A stretch of 64,000 nucleotides of DNA from Streptomyces xanthophaeus (GTDB taxonomy: Bacteria > Actinomycetota > Actinomycetes > Streptomycetales > Streptomycetaceae). The notes under the pieces were generated by a model. The model was given only the letters and a program-made list of their open reading frames with translations, did no database searches and was not told the origin of the DNA. The position numbers were made by a program, and so were the translations under genes. The DNA lies in assembly GCF_000725805.1 (NCBI RefSeq), contig NZ_JOFT01000023.1:81338-145337 (forward strand), given 5' to 3'. Positions 8,670 to 18,860 of this stretch are shown piece after piece; the stretch's first letter is position 1, and every line of letters begins with the position of its first letter.

Positions 8670-8682
8670 CGGCGGGGCCGGG

Positions 8683-10347
8683 TCAGCCGGTGAAGCCGGC
8701 GGTGATGGAGGTGAACTGCCAGTCGTTCTGGGCGATCCCGGAGCAGGTCTCCTGCAGTCCGCCGCCGGCGCAGCCGCGGTCGCGGTTGACGGACCAGAAG
8801 GCGAGCCGGGCGAGGTGGTGGGAGTTGGCCCAGTCGCGGATGTCCGTCCAGTTCTGGACCGTGGTGGTCTCCTGGGTGTCGCTGATCCCGTTCATGCCGG
8901 AGATGCCGATGTGCGCGTAGGCGGTGGCGTCGTCCCAGCCGAAGGTGGACTTGAGCTTGCCGGCCAGGCCCTGGGTGGCGCTCACCGTGCTCGCGTACAT
9001 GTCGGTGGACGCGTTGCCGAAGTCGAACGGCATGATGGTGAAGACATCGATGCCCGCGTCCAGCGCCGCGGCCCGCTCGATCAGGCGGTTGCCCCAGGAG
9101 GTCGGCCCGGTGGTGCTGGTGCCGAAGGTGAGGATGGTCTTCAGGCCCGGGTTGTTCTGCTTGACGATCTTGAGTGCGCCGAGGATGCGGTCCTGGACCA
9201 CCGCGTTCTCGAACTCGTCGGTGTTCTCGATGTCGACGTCGATGGCCTTCAGCCCGTAGGCGTCGATGACCTGCTGGTAGGCCCCGGCCAGGGCCTCGGG
9301 GGTGGAGCAGTTCGGGCCGAGCTTGTTGCCCTGCCAGCCGCCGATGGACGGTACGACGTCGCCGCCCGCGGCCCGGATGGCGCTGATGGTGGACTGGTCG
9401 ACCCCGCCGGTGAGGGGGCGCTGGCCGTCCCAGGACGGGTTGCAGCCGCCGGAGGAGAGGATGAAGGCCATGGTGAACCACTTCACGCCGGTCGCGTTCA
9501 TCACCGTGGTGGCGCTCGGCGGGTTGCCCCAGCCCATGTAGAGGTAGGGCGCGGCCTGCTTGAAGCCGCTCGGGTCGGATCCGGCGTCGGTGGTGACCTG
9601 GAGCGCGGCGGAGGCGGGCGAGGTGTTGCCCGCCAGGTCGCGGGCCCGGACGGTGAAGGAGTGGGCGGTGGCCGCGGCGAGTCCGGTGACGGTGGCGCTC
9701 GTGGTGGTGGAGGTGGCGACCTTCGTGGTGCCCCGGTAGACGTCGTAGCCGGTGACGCCCACGTCGTCGGTGGCGGCCGACCAGGTCAGCGAGACGCTGG
9801 AGGAGGTCTTGCCGGTGGCGGTGAGGCCCCCCGGCGCGGTGGGGGCGACGGTGTCGGAGCTGCCGCCGGGGCCGTCGAGGCTGATGTCGTCGGCGTGGTA
9901 GGTGCCCTGCCCGTACCAGCCGTTCACGTAGACCTCGGCGCTGGTCTGGGACGGGCCGGTGGTGAAGGAGACGCTGAGCTTGGTCCAGGCGCCGGCGGAG
10001 CCGGTCCAGGTGGAGGCGCCGCCGGTGACACCGAGGTACACGTAGCTGCCGCGGACCCACCCGGAGAGGGTGTAGGCGGTGTTCGGCTGCACGGCGACGG
10101 TCTGCGTGCACTTGGCGTTGTCACCGGCGCTCGCCGCCCCGGCCAGCGCCTTGCCGCCGCCGTGCACGGGGGAGCTCACCACCGAGCCCAGCCCGCCGGT
10201 ACACGACCAGCCGGCCGTCGTCCCGGTCTCGAAGTCGCCGTTCGCGAGCAGGTTGGCGCCGAAGGCGGCGCCCGGGGTGCTCAGCACCGCGGCCGCGCCG
10301 AGCAGGGTGGCGCCCAGTGCGCCGAGCAGGCGTGTGGGGGTACGCAA
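8683..10347 (-). CDS. Secreted chitinase, CBM-FnIII-GH18
   Basis: 554 residues. A Sec signal peptide ends near residue 30 (AAFGA). Then come a carbohydrate-binding beta-sandwich (~31-165, [11 protein letters not shown]), one FnIII domain (~168-255) and a GH18 barrel (~265-554) with the catalytic DxDxE as [11 protein letters not shown]. It hydrolyses chitin outside the cell. The start is TTG, supported by GGAGG 7 nt upstream; no ATG is nearby. A DasR-like operator lies about 95 nt upstream, so induction by chitin-derived sugars is likely. Convergent with the HD gene. Confidence 0.95.
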   Translation of the reverse strand: MRTPTRLLGALGATLLGAAAVLSTPGAAFGANLLANGDFETGTTAGWSCTGGLGSVVSSPVHGGGKALAGAASAGDNAKCTQTVAVQPNTAYTLSGWVRGSYVYLGVTGGASTWTGSAGAWTKLSVSFTTGPSQTSAEVYVNGWYGQGTYHADDISLDGPGGSSDTVAPTAPGGLTATGKTSSSVSLTWSAATDDVGVTGYDVYRGTTKVATSTTTSATVTGLAAATAHSFTVRARDLAGNTSPASAALQVTTDAGSDPSGFKQAAPYLYMGWGNPPSATTVMNATGVKWFTMAFILSSGGCNPSWDGQRPLTGGVDQSTISAIRAAGGDVVPSIGGWQGNKLGPNCSTPEALAGAYQQVIDAYGLKAIDVDIENTDEFENAVVQDRILGALKIVKQNNPGLKTILTFGTSTTGPTSWGNRLIERAAALDAGIDVFTIMPFDFGNASTDMYASTVSATQGLAGKLKSTFGWDDATAYAHIGISGMNGISDTQETTTVQNWTDIRDWANSHHLARLAFWSVNRDRGCAGGGLQETCSGIAQNDWQFTSITAGFTG

Positions 10348-10441
10348 GGCAGTGCCTCCAGAGGTGGGGGGAGAGCAGGCGTGAGGTCACGGAGAAGTGC
10401 GGGGGTGCCGGGAACCTATTCCTCCGTAAGTCTCGACGTCA

Positions 10442-10457
10442 ACAGGTCTGGACCAAT
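10442..10457 (-). promoter_or_regulatory. DasR-type operator (dre) upstream of chitinase
   Basis: On the - strand this reads ATTGGTCCAGACCTGT. Twelve of 16 positions agree with the DasR responsive element AGTGGTCTAGACCACT, including the core GGTCNAGACC. Such sites and the related 12-bp direct repeats overlap chitinase promoters in Streptomyces and are released by GlcN-6-P. It lies 95-110 nt upstream of the TTG start. Confidence 0.75.
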
Positions 10458-10570
10458 TGGCCGTGCGGGAATTCCGGTCACCCGTACGGGCGTTGGCGCG
10501 GACCCGCACGGCCGCCCACCCCCGCCGCCGTGATCGCGCGCCGTGATCACAGCAGGTCGGCGCCCTCAAA

Positions 10571-10583
10571 TACACTGTCCCGG
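10571..10583 (+). promoter_or_regulatory. -10 box of a probable leaderless promoter
   Basis: TACACT at 10571-10576 is followed by six bases and then the GTG start at 10583, so the transcript start would coincide with the start codon. No Shine-Dalgarno sequence is present. Two copies of GCCGTGATC (10527-10535 and 10540-10548) lie just upstream and could be a regulator site. Confidence 0.5.
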
Positions 10584-10939
10584 TGACTGAGAACTCCTTG
10601 CCGCCCTGTCCCGAATGCTCCGGTACCTACACCTACGAGATGGGCGCGCTCCTGGTCTGCCCCGAGTGCGGACACGAGTGGCCGCCCGCCACCGGTGAGC
10701 CCGCCGAAGCCTCCGGCGAGCGGGTGGTCAAGGACTCGGTCGGCAACGTCCTCGCCGACGGCGACACGGTCACGGTCGTCAAGGGCCTCAAGGTGAAGGG
10801 CAGTACGAGCGGCATCAAGGCGGGCACCAAGGTGCGCAACATCCGACTGGTCGACGGGGTCGACGGCCACGACATCGACTGCAAGATCGAGGGCTTCGGC
10901 GCCATGCAGCTCAAGTCCAGCGTGGTCCGCAAGGTCTGA
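10583..10939 (+). CDS. YjdM/PhnA-type zinc-ribbon protein
   Basis: 118 residues. The N-terminal zinc ribbon has two CxxC knuckles ([14 protein letters not shown] and VCPECGHEW). It is followed by the SH3-like PhnA domain with [20 protein letters not shown] and the terminal KSSVVRKV. The family was named after phosphonate use, but it is not part of the C-P lyase and its function is not settled. GTG start, probably leaderless. It stands alone between the chitinase and an amine oxidase. Confidence 0.93.
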   Translation: MTENSLPPCPECSGTYTYEMGALLVCPECGHEWPPATGEPAEASGERVVKDSVGNVLADGDTVTVVKGLKVKGSTSGIKAGTKVRNIRLVDGVDGHDIDCKIEGFGAMQLKSSVVRKV

Positions 10940-11076
10940 CCCCGGTACGTCCGGAACGGCCCGTACGAAACCCAGTTCGTCAGCAGCGTGCGGCCCGGGC
11001 CGCACGTCCGGGTGGTAGTTCCCCGCCCGGGGGCTTTTCGGCGCCCGGGGCCCGTGGGGACCGCAAGAGTTGCCCC

Positions 11077-13032
11077 ATGATCATCGATCCGCCCCCCACC
11101 CCCAGCGCCTCCGACGAGCCCGCACCCGCGCCCGCCCGCAGGCCCTCCCGCCGCACCGTCATCGCCGGAGCCGGCGCACTGACCGTCGCGGGAGCCGGCG
11201 CCCTCACCGTCGCCGCGGCGTCGGCCGAGACCCCGCGGACGGCGCCCGGCAGCGCCCGCCCCGACTGGGACACCTGCCTCACCGTCGCCCGGGCCGTCCT
11301 CGTCCGCGACGAGGAGGACCAGCCGCTCGTACCGCGCTACGCGGACGTCCTGCTGAAGAACGGACTGCCCCGGTCCCGCCGCCCCGCCAAGAAGGTGCTG
11401 GTCGTGGGCGCCGGGCCCGCCGGGCTCGCCGCCGCGCACCTGCTGCGCGAGGCCGGGCACCAGGTCACCGTCATCGAGGCCAACGGCAACCGGGTGGGCG
11501 GCCGGATCAAGACCTTCCGGACGGGCGGCCACGAGAACGCGCCCGCCCCCTTCGCCGACCCCAAGCAGTACGCCGAGGCCGGCGCCATGCGCATCCCCGA
11601 CAGCCACCCGCTGGTCACCGGGCTGATGGACAGCTTCGGCCTCCAGCGCCGGCGCTTCCACCTGGTCGACGTCGACGGATCCGGCCGGCCCGCCTACCGC
11701 ACCTGGATCTTCGTCAACGGCATCCGGGTCCGCCGCGCCGACTACGCCCGCAGCCCGCAGGCCGTCAACCGCTCCTTCGGCGTCCCGGCGGCGTACGAGT
11801 CCCTGCCCGCCGCGCAGATCGTGCGGGGCGCCTTCGCCCCCGTGCGCAAGGAGATCGAGGGCAAGAAGGACAAGGAGCTCGTCGAGGGCTGGGCCAGGGT
11901 CGTCCAGCGCTACGGCCACATGTCGATGTACCGCTTCCTGACCGAGGAGGCACAGCTCGACGACCGGACGATCGACCTGATCGGAACCGTCGAGAACCTC
12001 ACCTCCCGGCTGCACCTCGCCTTCATCCACAGCTTCATCGGCGCCTCGCTGATCAGCCCCGACACCGCGTTCTACGAGCTGCCCGACGGCACCGCCACCC
12101 TTGCCGACGCGCTCTACGGCCGCGTCAAGGACCTGGTCCGGCTCGACCGCCGGGCCACCCGGATCACGCACGGCGAGCGCACGGTGAGCATCGACACCGT
12201 CTCCGAGGGCCGCGGCGGCAGCCCCGTACGGCGCGAGACCTTCACCGGCGACACCGCGATCATCACCGTCCCCTTCTCCGGCCTGCGCCACATCCAGGTC
12301 AGCCCCGCACTCTCCTACGGCAAGCGGCGCGCGGTCACCGAACTGCACTACGACGCGGCCACCAAGGTGCTGCTGGAATTCAGCCGCCGCTGGTGGGAGT
12401 TCGACGAGGCCGCCTGGAAGCGCGAACTCGAAGCCGTGAAGCCCGGGCTGTACCGCAAGTACCAGCTCGGCCAGACCTCCGACGACGGTGCGCTGCTCGG
12501 CGCCCACTCCTCCGTCCCCAAGGGCCACGTCTCCGCCGCCCAGCGCGCGCACTACGCCGCCTGCCGCCGGATCACCCGCGACCAGCCCGAGGCGGCCGGC
12601 GTCATCGGCGGCGGATCGGCCACCGACAACCCCAACCGCTTCATGTTCCAGCCCTCCTATCCCGTCGAGGGCAGCCAGGGCGGCGTGATCCTCGCCTCCT
12701 ACAGCTGGGCGGACGACGCCCTGAAGTGGGACTCCTTCGACGACGCGGAGCGCTACCCGCGCGCCCTCGCCGGACTCCAGGAGGTGTTCGGGCAGCGGAT
12801 CGAGGTGTTCTACACCGGGGTCGGGCGCACCCAGTCCTGGATGCGCGACCCGTACGCCTACGGTGAGGCCTCCGTCCTGCTGCCCGGCCAGCACACCGAG
12901 CTCTTCCCCCACGTCCGCGAGCCCGAGGGCAGCCTGCACTTCGCCGGCTGCCACACCTCGATCAAGCCGGCCTGGATCGAGGGGGCCCTGGAGTCCGCGG
13001 TGCGCAGCGCCCTGGAGGTCCACTCGGCGTAG
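11077..13032 (+). CDS. Tat-exported flavin amine oxidase (L-amino-acid oxidase-like)
   Basis: 651 residues. A twin-arginine signal ([10 protein letters not shown] plus a hydrophobic stretch) lies at ~25-50, so it should be exported folded with its FAD. The dinucleotide-binding motif [17 protein letters not shown] and [11 protein letters not shown] follow near residue 107, and the C-terminal FAD contact reads LHFAGCHTS...WIEGALES. The family oxidatively deaminates amino acids or amines, giving H2O2 and ammonia. Length and Tat export suit the secreted Streptomyces L-amino-acid/L-glutamate oxidases. Substrate cannot be read from sequence. Weak ribosome binding site. Confidence 0.88.
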   Translation: MIIDPPPTPSASDEPAPAPARRPSRRTVIAGAGALTVAGAGALTVAAASAETPRTAPGSARPDWDTCLTVARAVLVRDEEDQPLVPRYADVLLKNGLPRSRRPAKKVLVVGAGPAGLAAAHLLREAGHQVTVIEANGNRVGGRIKTFRTGGHENAPAPFADPKQYAEAGAMRIPDSHPLVTGLMDSFGLQRRRFHLVDVDGSGRPAYRTWIFVNGIRVRRADYARSPQAVNRSFGVPAAYESLPAAQIVRGAFAPVRKEIEGKKDKELVEGWARVVQRYGHMSMYRFLTEEAQLDDRTIDLIGTVENLTSRLHLAFIHSFIGASLISPDTAFYELPDGTATLADALYGRVKDLVRLDRRATRITHGERTVSIDTVSEGRGGSPVRRETFTGDTAIITVPFSGLRHIQVSPALSYGKRRAVTELHYDAATKVLLEFSRRWWEFDEAAWKRELEAVKPGLYRKYQLGQTSDDGALLGAHSSVPKGHVSAAQRAHYAACRRITRDQPEAAGVIGGGSATDNPNRFMFQPSYPVEGSQGGVILASYSWADDALKWDSFDDAERYPRALAGLQEVFGQRIEVFYTGVGRTQSWMRDPYAYGEASVLLPGQHTELFPHVREPEGSLHFAGCHTSIKPAWIEGALESAVRSALEVHSA

Positions 13033-13071
13033 GGCGTACGGGGCCGCCGCCCCCCCGCCCGCCGCTGTCCG

Positions 13072-13100
13072 GGCGCCGCCCCTCCCCGAGGGGCGGCGCC
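13072..13100. terminator. Perfect hairpin between convergent genes
   Basis: GGCGCCGCCCCT pairs with AGGGGCGGCGCC around a 5-nt loop (12-bp perfect stem). It lies between the oxidase stop (13032) and the ion-channel stop (13102), so it can end transcription from both sides. No T-run, as is usual in Streptomyces. Confidence 0.75.
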
Positions 13101-13101
13101 G

Positions 13102-15009
13102 TCAGCTCTCCGCGAGCACGATCAGCCAGTCCCCTTCGGCGAAACGCACCCGCTGGCGCTTGTCGGGGTTGATCCGCACCCCGTAGCCGGGCCCCGTCGC
13201 GGCTTCCGCACGCAGCCGGTAGCCGACCGCGCAGGCCCGGCTGCGGCGCGCCGAGGCGACGACGGTGGCGAAGCTGACCTCGTACCCGGCCCGGACGTAG
13301 TCGGTGACCGGCCGCAGGTACAGCTCGTGACCCTCCGCCCGGAACAGCTCCTCGAAGACGGCGGCGAGGTGGGGGCTCTCCGAGACCTGGGTCATCAGGA
13401 GGCTGATCAGCCGTCCGCTGACGATGAAGTCGGCGCCGTCCCGGGCGGGTGCGAGCAGCCGGTTGGCGTCGTCGGACATCTCGGTGGTCAGCGAGAGTTC
13501 CCGGTGCGCGGCCTCCCCGATCGCCCGCAGGTGCAGCAGCGTGACCAGCGTCCTGTCATCGGCCTGGGGCAGGGCCCCCGAGTCCAGGGGCGCGGCTGCG
13601 TCCTCGGCGATCACCATCACGCCGTCGTAGGCGGGCACGTCCAGCTTGTCCAGGACGCGGGGATCGGTGATGTCCCCGCCGCGGAAGGTCACTTCGAGCC
13701 GACTGCGGACCGCCGCGGCCTCGTAGGCGCTGCGCGTCGTCGTCCCGTCGTCGAGGGCCACCACGTCCAGGACGGTGCCGGGGCTCACGTACTCGTCGAG
13801 CTGTTCCAGGACGAGCGGGGCGCGGCGGTTCCAGCCGAGGAGGAGCAGCCGTTCGGCCACGGGGGTCCGGGGGCGGGCCGTGACCATGACGGCCTCGTCG
13901 ACGAAGGAGGACACGTCCTGCGCCACGGCCGTGTCGTCGTCCTGCGAGATGACGAGGATCCGGTCGTCCGCGCCGACGGCCGCGGCGGGATCAGGATTGA
14001 GCGCGACGCTTCCGTCGGCGTGCAGCAGGCCGACCACCGAGGAGGTGGTGAAGGCGAGCAGGGCCTCGCCGAAGGTCCGGCCCACGAGCGGCCCGGGAGC
14101 AGCGGTGTAGAACTCGTCTCCGTCGAAGTCCAGTAACTCCTGGTAGACGAGGGAGAGTCCGGGCTGGCGGGCGGTCTGCACGAGGAGCCGGGCGACGATG
14201 TCGTCGATGCACAGCACGTGTCCGCCCGGCCCGGCCGCCAGCCGCGCCGTGGGGTGGTTGCGGGCGTCGCGGACGGCCGCCACCACCACCGTGTCGCCAC
14301 CGGCGGGTACGGCCGTGTCGAGGGCGAGCAGGGTCTTCACCACGTGGGCGTCGCCCCACTCCGTGTCGGGCGGCAGGACGAGCACCGCCTTCGCGGTCTG
14401 CGGGCTGACGCGGGCGAGCTCCGTCGGGTCGGTGGTGCGGCCGCTCCGGCAGATGATCCTGGTCCGGCCGGTGTGGGGGACGTGGGTGGCGATCGCCTCC
14501 TCCATCGCCACCTTGTCCATCGGGGCGAGGACGGCGAGGGCGGACCGGCGCTGGTTCGCATGGGCGGCCACCAGTTCCCCGACCACCGGGAACACCTGGT
14601 CCGACCAGCCCAGTACGACGGTGTGGCGGGACTCCACCACGGTGGAGTGGCCCAGGCGCAGGGCCATGATGCGCTCGTTGATGCCGGTGGTGATCAGACT
14701 GACCAGGGCCGACACGAACAGCAGGGCTACCAGGGCCAGGGCCACGGAGGCGACGACGTACACGGGAGGCCCGACCGCGCCCCCGATCTTGAGCGTCTGC
14801 CCCACGCTGACCCACACCGCGGTGAGCTTGCCGGAGAAGGTCTTCGGGGCGCCCCGGTCGGCCCACACGAGGACCGCGCTCGCCGGGAGCACGACGGCGA
14901 GGCAGGCCAGCGCCAGCCAGCCGACGAGCGCGGTGGTGCCCCGGGCCACCAGATGGTCGAACCGGTACCGCAGGCGCACCCGGAGGGACGTCCTGTGCTG
15001 CCCCGCCAT
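13102..15009 (-). CDS. CASTOR/POLLUX-type ion channel
   Basis: 635 residues. Start chosen at MAGQHRTS because GGGAG lies 6 nt upstream; the frame stays open 36 codons further. Two to three N-terminal helices are seen (~25-50 and ~80-115), then RCK-like nucleotide-binding domains (HTVVLGWSDQVFPVVGEL, LLLLGWNRRAPLVLEQL) typical of the CASTOR/POLLUX/DMI1 group. Plant homologues are nuclear-envelope cation channels. Bacterial members probably pass K+ or other cations under ligand control. No partner gene is adjacent. Confidence 0.85.
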   Translation of the reverse strand: MAGQHRTSLRVRLRYRFDHLVARGTTALVGWLALACLAVVLPASAVLVWADRGAPKTFSGKLTAVWVSVGQTLKIGGAVGPPVYVVASVALALVALLFVSALVSLITTGINERIMALRLGHSTVVESRHTVVLGWSDQVFPVVGELVAAHANQRRSALAVLAPMDKVAMEEAIATHVPHTGRTRIICRSGRTTDPTELARVSPQTAKAVLVLPPDTEWGDAHVVKTLLALDTAVPAGGDTVVVAAVRDARNHPTARLAAGPGGHVLCIDDIVARLLVQTARQPGLSLVYQELLDFDGDEFYTAAPGPLVGRTFGEALLAFTTSSVVGLLHADGSVALNPDPAAAVGADDRILVISQDDDTAVAQDVSSFVDEAVMVTARPRTPVAERLLLLGWNRRAPLVLEQLDEYVSPGTVLDVVALDDGTTTRSAYEAAAVRSRLEVTFRGGDITDPRVLDKLDVPAYDGVMVIAEDAAAPLDSGALPQADDRTLVTLLHLRAIGEAAHRELSLTTEMSDDANRLLAPARDGADFIVSGRLISLLMTQVSESPHLAAVFEELFRAEGHELYLRPVTDYVRAGYEVSFATVVASARRSRACAVGYRLRAEAATGPGYGVRINPDKRQRVRFAEGDWLIVLAES

Positions 15010-15159
15010 TGCCAGCTCCCGAGCCTTCGACCGTGCCACGGGGTGGCTGCCCGCCACTCCCGCGTCCACGTTAGACAATCCCGACGCCCGCACCACCCCC
15101 GAGCGCCCCGCCCTCACCCGCAGGTATGAACCCGTCGGCCTGAACCGGCCCAGCCGTGG

Positions 15160-16005
15160 TCACCGGGGCAGGAGTTGGAGGATCAGCGGGCGCAGCGGGA
15201 GGGTGTGGGAGCGGGTCCAGGTGGTCCTCCAGTGGATGCGGCCGTAGGGCTGGGCCTCGTGCAGGGTCTGCTGCCAGGCGAGCGAGGTGCGGTGCGTGGG
15301 GGCGGGGACGGGGGCGGGGTCGAAGCCCTTGATGGTGGTGTAGGCCGTCTTGCACGGGCCGGACCCCTCCTGCGCGGTCTGCGCGAGCACGGCCGCGAGT
15401 TCCGGGAAGGTCTGGTCGGCGCTGGTCTGGTTCCACGCCGTGGCCGCCGCCGCTGCACACGCGGCGATGTCCGACTTCAGGCTGGCCCGGTTCAGGGCGG
15501 TATCGAGCCACGGTGTTCCGGTGGCGATCGCCTTCCGCAGGGCGTACGAGGCGATGAAGCCGGCCACTTTGCCCGCGGCGCTGACCCGGTTGTCGGCGAT
15601 CGAGACGGTGAAGCTGTTCGTCGGTGAGTAGTGGAGGATGACCGATTCGCCGGGCAGCACGACCGTCGCCCCCCTCCCCACGATGTCCTGAGCGGCCTGT
15701 CGGGCGCTTTCGCGCAGCGCGTCCCGGACGCCGCCGGCCGGGTCGGACGTCGGCTCGACGAGGCCTTCGGTGCTCCGGATCAGCAGGGCCGTTCCGTCCG
15801 TGGCCGTATTGGTCACCACGGAGCACGAGGGCCGCCGGGGGCTCTGGCTGGACTCCGTGTACAGGCCGGCGTACCCGTCGGCGATCCGTACGGGGTAGTG
15901 CCCGGTGCAGGTGGTGGCCGCGGCCGGTGCGGCCGGTGTCAGGAACGCCAGGGGGAGGGCCGCGGTCACGGCCCCGGCGACGAGCCTCCTGCGGGTGACG
16001 GGCAT
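15160..16005 (-). CDS. Secreted protein of unknown function
   Basis: 281 residues. N-terminal MPVTRRRLVAGAVTAALPLAFLTP followed by AAPAAA is a signal peptide, possibly Tat (RRRL). The mature part has four visible Cys residues (TCTGHY, PSCSVV, IAACAAA, GPCKTA), likely two disulfides in the secreted form, and no known catalytic motif. Stands alone between the ion channel and DUF5990 genes. I do not recognise the family. Confidence 0.75.
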   Translation of the reverse strand: MPVTRRRLVAGAVTAALPLAFLTPAAPAAATTCTGHYPVRIADGYAGLYTESSQSPRRPSCSVVTNTATDGTALLIRSTEGLVEPTSDPAGGVRDALRESARQAAQDIVGRGATVVLPGESVILHYSPTNSFTVSIADNRVSAAGKVAGFIASYALRKAIATGTPWLDTALNRASLKSDIAACAAAAATAWNQTSADQTFPELAAVLAQTAQEGSGPCKTAYTTIKGFDPAPVPAPTHRTSLAWQQTLHEAQPYGRIHWRTTWTRSHTLPLRPLILQLLPR

Positions 16006-16087
16006 GACGGGCTCCCGGCCCTGTGAACGGCCCCCGACGGGACCCTTCCAGTGTGCGCTCCGACCGGACCCGCCGCCACGACAGGAC

Positions 16088-16510
16088 CTATGCGGTCCAG
16101 GTGACCGCCGGGGGGCGGACCGCGCCGCAGAGCGGCATGCCGTCGGCGTCGGTCAGGGCGAGGGTTCCCGCAGCGCTGCCGCGTTCCAGGGCCGAGGAGG
16201 GGAGGTCCGCGAAGAACAGCTTGATCCGCCGGAACATCACGAAGGCGCCGCCCGGGGGAAGTTCGCCCCAGGTCAGGTAGAAGAACCGGGCTCCGCGCCC
16301 GCCCTGGACATGGGGGCCGCGGAAATCGGGGGACCCGTCCGGCGCGGTGGTCCGGGTGACCGCGAACTCCCAGACGGCCTGTGCCGCGTCCCCCGCAGCC
16401 AGTCCTTCGGGCTCGCGTCCGCGCTGCACACCGACATGGACGTGGTGATGGGGTCCGCAGGTGAGCCCGGGCAGGTCCCGGCCGGTGACGCGGAGGGAGA
16501 GGGAAGACAT
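16088..16510 (-). CDS. DUF5990 family protein
   Basis: 140 residues, cytosolic, with LRVTGRDLPG at the N-terminus, DFRGPHVQGGRGARFFYLTW in the middle and RRIKLFFADL near the end. This matches the small actinobacterial DUF5990 proteins, whose function is unknown. There is no Shine-Dalgarno sequence. A TAGGCT box 6 nt upstream of ATG suggests a leaderless transcript. Confidence 0.75.
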   Translation of the reverse strand: MSSLSLRVTGRDLPGLTCGPHHHVHVGVQRGREPEGLAAGDAAQAVWEFAVTRTTAPDGSPDFRGPHVQGGRGARFFYLTWGELPPGGAFVMFRRIKLFFADLPSSALERGSAAGTLALTDADGMPLCGAVRPPAVTWTA

Positions 16511-16870
16511 GCGCCCAGCCTACGAGCCGACGGCGGAGCCGGGCGGCGGCGGCCGGGCGGTGTCGTGCGCCCCGGGGCAAGAGCTGTGCACGCGGACGCG
16601 CACCGGCCCGGTCCCGCACGGCCTAGCGTCCCCCACCTCCATCCGCCGCTTCGTCGACCCCACGGACGGGCAGGCGCGCTGACACCGGGCAGGCCAGGTC
16701 GTGCCCCGGCGTGCAGTGCGATTGCCCCTCGGTGCAGGGATGCGCCCGCGGGCCTCCCCGCCGCCCGGCTCCCCGCGCAGGCTGTCGTCACGAGGACACC
16801 CGACCCGGGACGTCCCGTTCCGGCACATCGCCCCGGTACCCCCGGGGCGACGCGTTGACCAGGGGACAGC
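16511..16870. other. Gene-free spacer between DUF5990 and AraC genes
   Basis: 360 bases of divergent promoter region. No credible ORF was found. It holds the presumed leaderless promoter of the DUF5990 gene at its left end and the AGGGGA ribosome binding site of the AraC gene at its right end. No strong palindrome was seen. Confidence 0.5.
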
Positions 16871-17797
16871 ATGAGTTCGACGGCCGTACCGCAGCAGACC
16901 GCCCCGCACCGCAACCGGGTGACCACCCGTGGACTGGGCTTCCTGGAGGTGGTCACGGTGTCCGGTGCGGCGCAGCCGCTCGCGCCGTTGCCCGCCGGCG
17001 GCTGCGCCGCCTCCGCCCCGCACCTCGTGCTCGGCCTCCACACCCGTGGCCGCGCGCGGGTCGCCGCGCCCGCCTCCGGCGGCGCCGACCGCCCCTGCGG
17101 GCCGGGGGAGGTCTTCGTCGTCGACGGAGCCGCTCCCCTCGTGCTCCACGAGACCGAGGACTTCGAACTGCACCTGGTGCGGATCCCGCACCGCGTGCTC
17201 GCCCTCACCGACCGGCAGGTGCGGGATCTGGGCACCCGCGGCCCGCACCCCGCCGGACCGGTGGCTCCGCTGCTCGCCCGCCTCCTGCGGACGGTCCTGC
17301 GGGAGTTCCCCGCCGCCCCGCACAGCGCGGCGCAGGCGGCCTCGGCCATCGCCGAACTGGTCACCGTCATGGCGGTCCTGGCCGACGAGGACCGCGCCCG
17401 AGGACGGCAGGAGCGGGTTCCGGATCCCGCGCCGGGCTGCTGCCACCGGACCCTGCTCGGCCGTCTGCGGGCCCACATCGACGACCGTCTCCCGGAGCGC
17501 GGCCTGTCACCCGTGACCGTCGCCGCCGCGCACCACATCTCGGTCCGCCACCTGCACAAGCTCTTCGCGGCCCACGGCAGCACCACCGGCCGGTGGATCC
17601 GGCACTGCCGGCTGGAGGAGGCCCGCCGCGAGCTGGCCCGGCCGGGGCGGCAGGACATCAGCGTGGCCGCGGTGGCGGCACGTTGGGGCTTCGCCGACGC
17701 CGCCCACTTCAGCCGGAGTTTCCGCTCCGCGTACGGGATGCCGCCGAGCCGATGGCGCGCCGTCCGTACCGCCACGCCCGACCGCACCACCGCATGA
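16871..17797 (+). CDS. AraC-family regulator 1 (FeaR/NphR-like)
   Basis: 308 residues. The first ~170 form an AraC-binding-like sensor domain. The last ~100 form the double HTH of AraC/XylS proteins, with VTVAAAHHISVRHLHKLF and WGFADAAHFSRSFRSAYG as the two recognition regions. A likely one-component transcription regulator. It is followed after 9 nt by a second AraC gene of similar layout, probably in one transcript. Target genes are not evident. Confidence 0.92.
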   Translation: MSSTAVPQQTAPHRNRVTTRGLGFLEVVTVSGAAQPLAPLPAGGCAASAPHLVLGLHTRGRARVAAPASGGADRPCGPGEVFVVDGAAPLVLHETEDFELHLVRIPHRVLALTDRQVRDLGTRGPHPAGPVAPLLARLLRTVLREFPAAPHSAAQAASAIAELVTVMAVLADEDRARGRQERVPDPAPGCCHRTLLGRLRAHIDDRLPERGLSPVTVAAAHHISVRHLHKLFAAHGSTTGRWIRHCRLEEARRELARPGRQDISVAAVAARWGFADAAHFSRSFRSAYGMPPSRWRAVRTATPDRTTA

Positions 17798-17806
17798 GGA
17801 GTCGTC

Positions 17807-18817
17807 ATGTCCGCCCACCCCGAGACCGTCGCCCCACCCGGCGCGGCCCCACCCGGCGCCGACCTCCAGGAGGCGCTGTCCCGATGGCTGGCCCCCGTAC
17901 GGGCCCGGGTCAGCGAGGACGACCCGTACGGCCCTTCCCTGACCCTGCACCAGCTCGGCTCCCTGCGGCTGATCACCTGCGCGGGCGGCCCCCTCCGCCT
18001 GAGCCGTACCCCCGGCCTCGTGGCCCGCGGCGCCGGGGACGCGGTCGTCCTCGTCCTGCCGCGCCGGGGGGCCGCCCGTCTCGTACAGGACGGCCGCGGC
18101 GCCACCGTGGCCGCGGGGGAGCTGGCGCTGATCGACCTCGACAGGGCCTTCGCGCTGGAACAGGAGGCGGACGCCAGGATCCTGCTGGCCCGGATGTCCG
18201 CGCACGCCCTCGGCCTGGCCCCGGGCGCCCTCCGCCCGCTCACCGGCCGGGCCGTTCCCACCTCGGGCGGTACGGCCGCGCTGATCGCGGCGCTGCTGCC
18301 GGAGGCGGACGACGCGGGGGCCCGCTGTCCCGGGGCGATGGGGGAGGCCCTGGGGGGCATCGTCACGGACCTGGTGGCGGGGCTGGCCGACGAGCTGACG
18401 GACGCGGGGGACGGGGCCTGCGGTACGGGACGCGGGCACCTGGTCACCGGGATCCGGCGGTACATCGACGCGAACCTCGCCGACCCCGGCCTCGCCCCCG
18501 AGCACATCGCGGCGGCGCACCGCATCTCGGTCCGCTACCTGCACCGCCTCTTCGAGGCGGAGGAAGCCACCGTGGGCAGGCTGATCCGGCAGCGCCGGGT
18601 CGAGCAGTGCCGCAGCGAACTCCTGCGGCGGGCCGGTGCGGACCCGTCCATCGCCGCGGTGGCCCTGCGCTGGGGCTTCCGCAGCCCGTCGCACTTCAGC
18701 CGCGCCTTCAAGGCCCTGCACGGGCGTCCGCCACGGCAGTGGCGCGCAGAGGTCCGCAGCGCGGCGGAGTCCGGCGGGGCCGCCGGACGCGCGGACCCCG
18801 CCGGGCCCGTCGCGTAG
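17807..18817 (+). CDS. AraC-family regulator 2
   Basis: 336 residues with the same layout as its upstream neighbour: sensor domain, then C-terminal HTH pair (AAAHRISVRYLHRLF and WGFRSPSHFSRAFKALHG). The two HTH halves are closely similar, which points to an old tandem duplication. ATG follows GAGGA 6 nt upstream. A convergent FAD monooxygenase begins 43 nt after its stop. Confidence 0.92.
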   Translation: MSAHPETVAPPGAAPPGADLQEALSRWLAPVRARVSEDDPYGPSLTLHQLGSLRLITCAGGPLRLSRTPGLVARGAGDAVVLVLPRRGAARLVQDGRGATVAAGELALIDLDRAFALEQEADARILLARMSAHALGLAPGALRPLTGRAVPTSGGTAALIAALLPEADDAGARCPGAMGEALGGIVTDLVAGLADELTDAGDGACGTGRGHLVTGIRRYIDANLADPGLAPEHIAAAHRISVRYLHRLFEAEEATVGRLIRQRRVEQCRSELLRRAGADPSIAAVALRWGFRSPSHFSRAFKALHGRPPRQWRAEVRSAAESGGAAGRADPAGPVA

Positions 18818-18860
18818 GCCGGCGGCCTGCCGGCCGGTTCGGTGTCCCTCCGGGGCCGCG

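Noticed and set aside
10990..11060. Terminator-like GC-rich inverted sequence before the amine oxidase
   Set aside because: Imperfect pairing and position between two same-strand genes; composition alone could explain it.
16273..18525. A 750-codon - strand frame opposite the two AraC genes
   Set aside because: Ser/Arg/Ala-rich antisense shadow without any domain; the + strand HTH genes are well supported.
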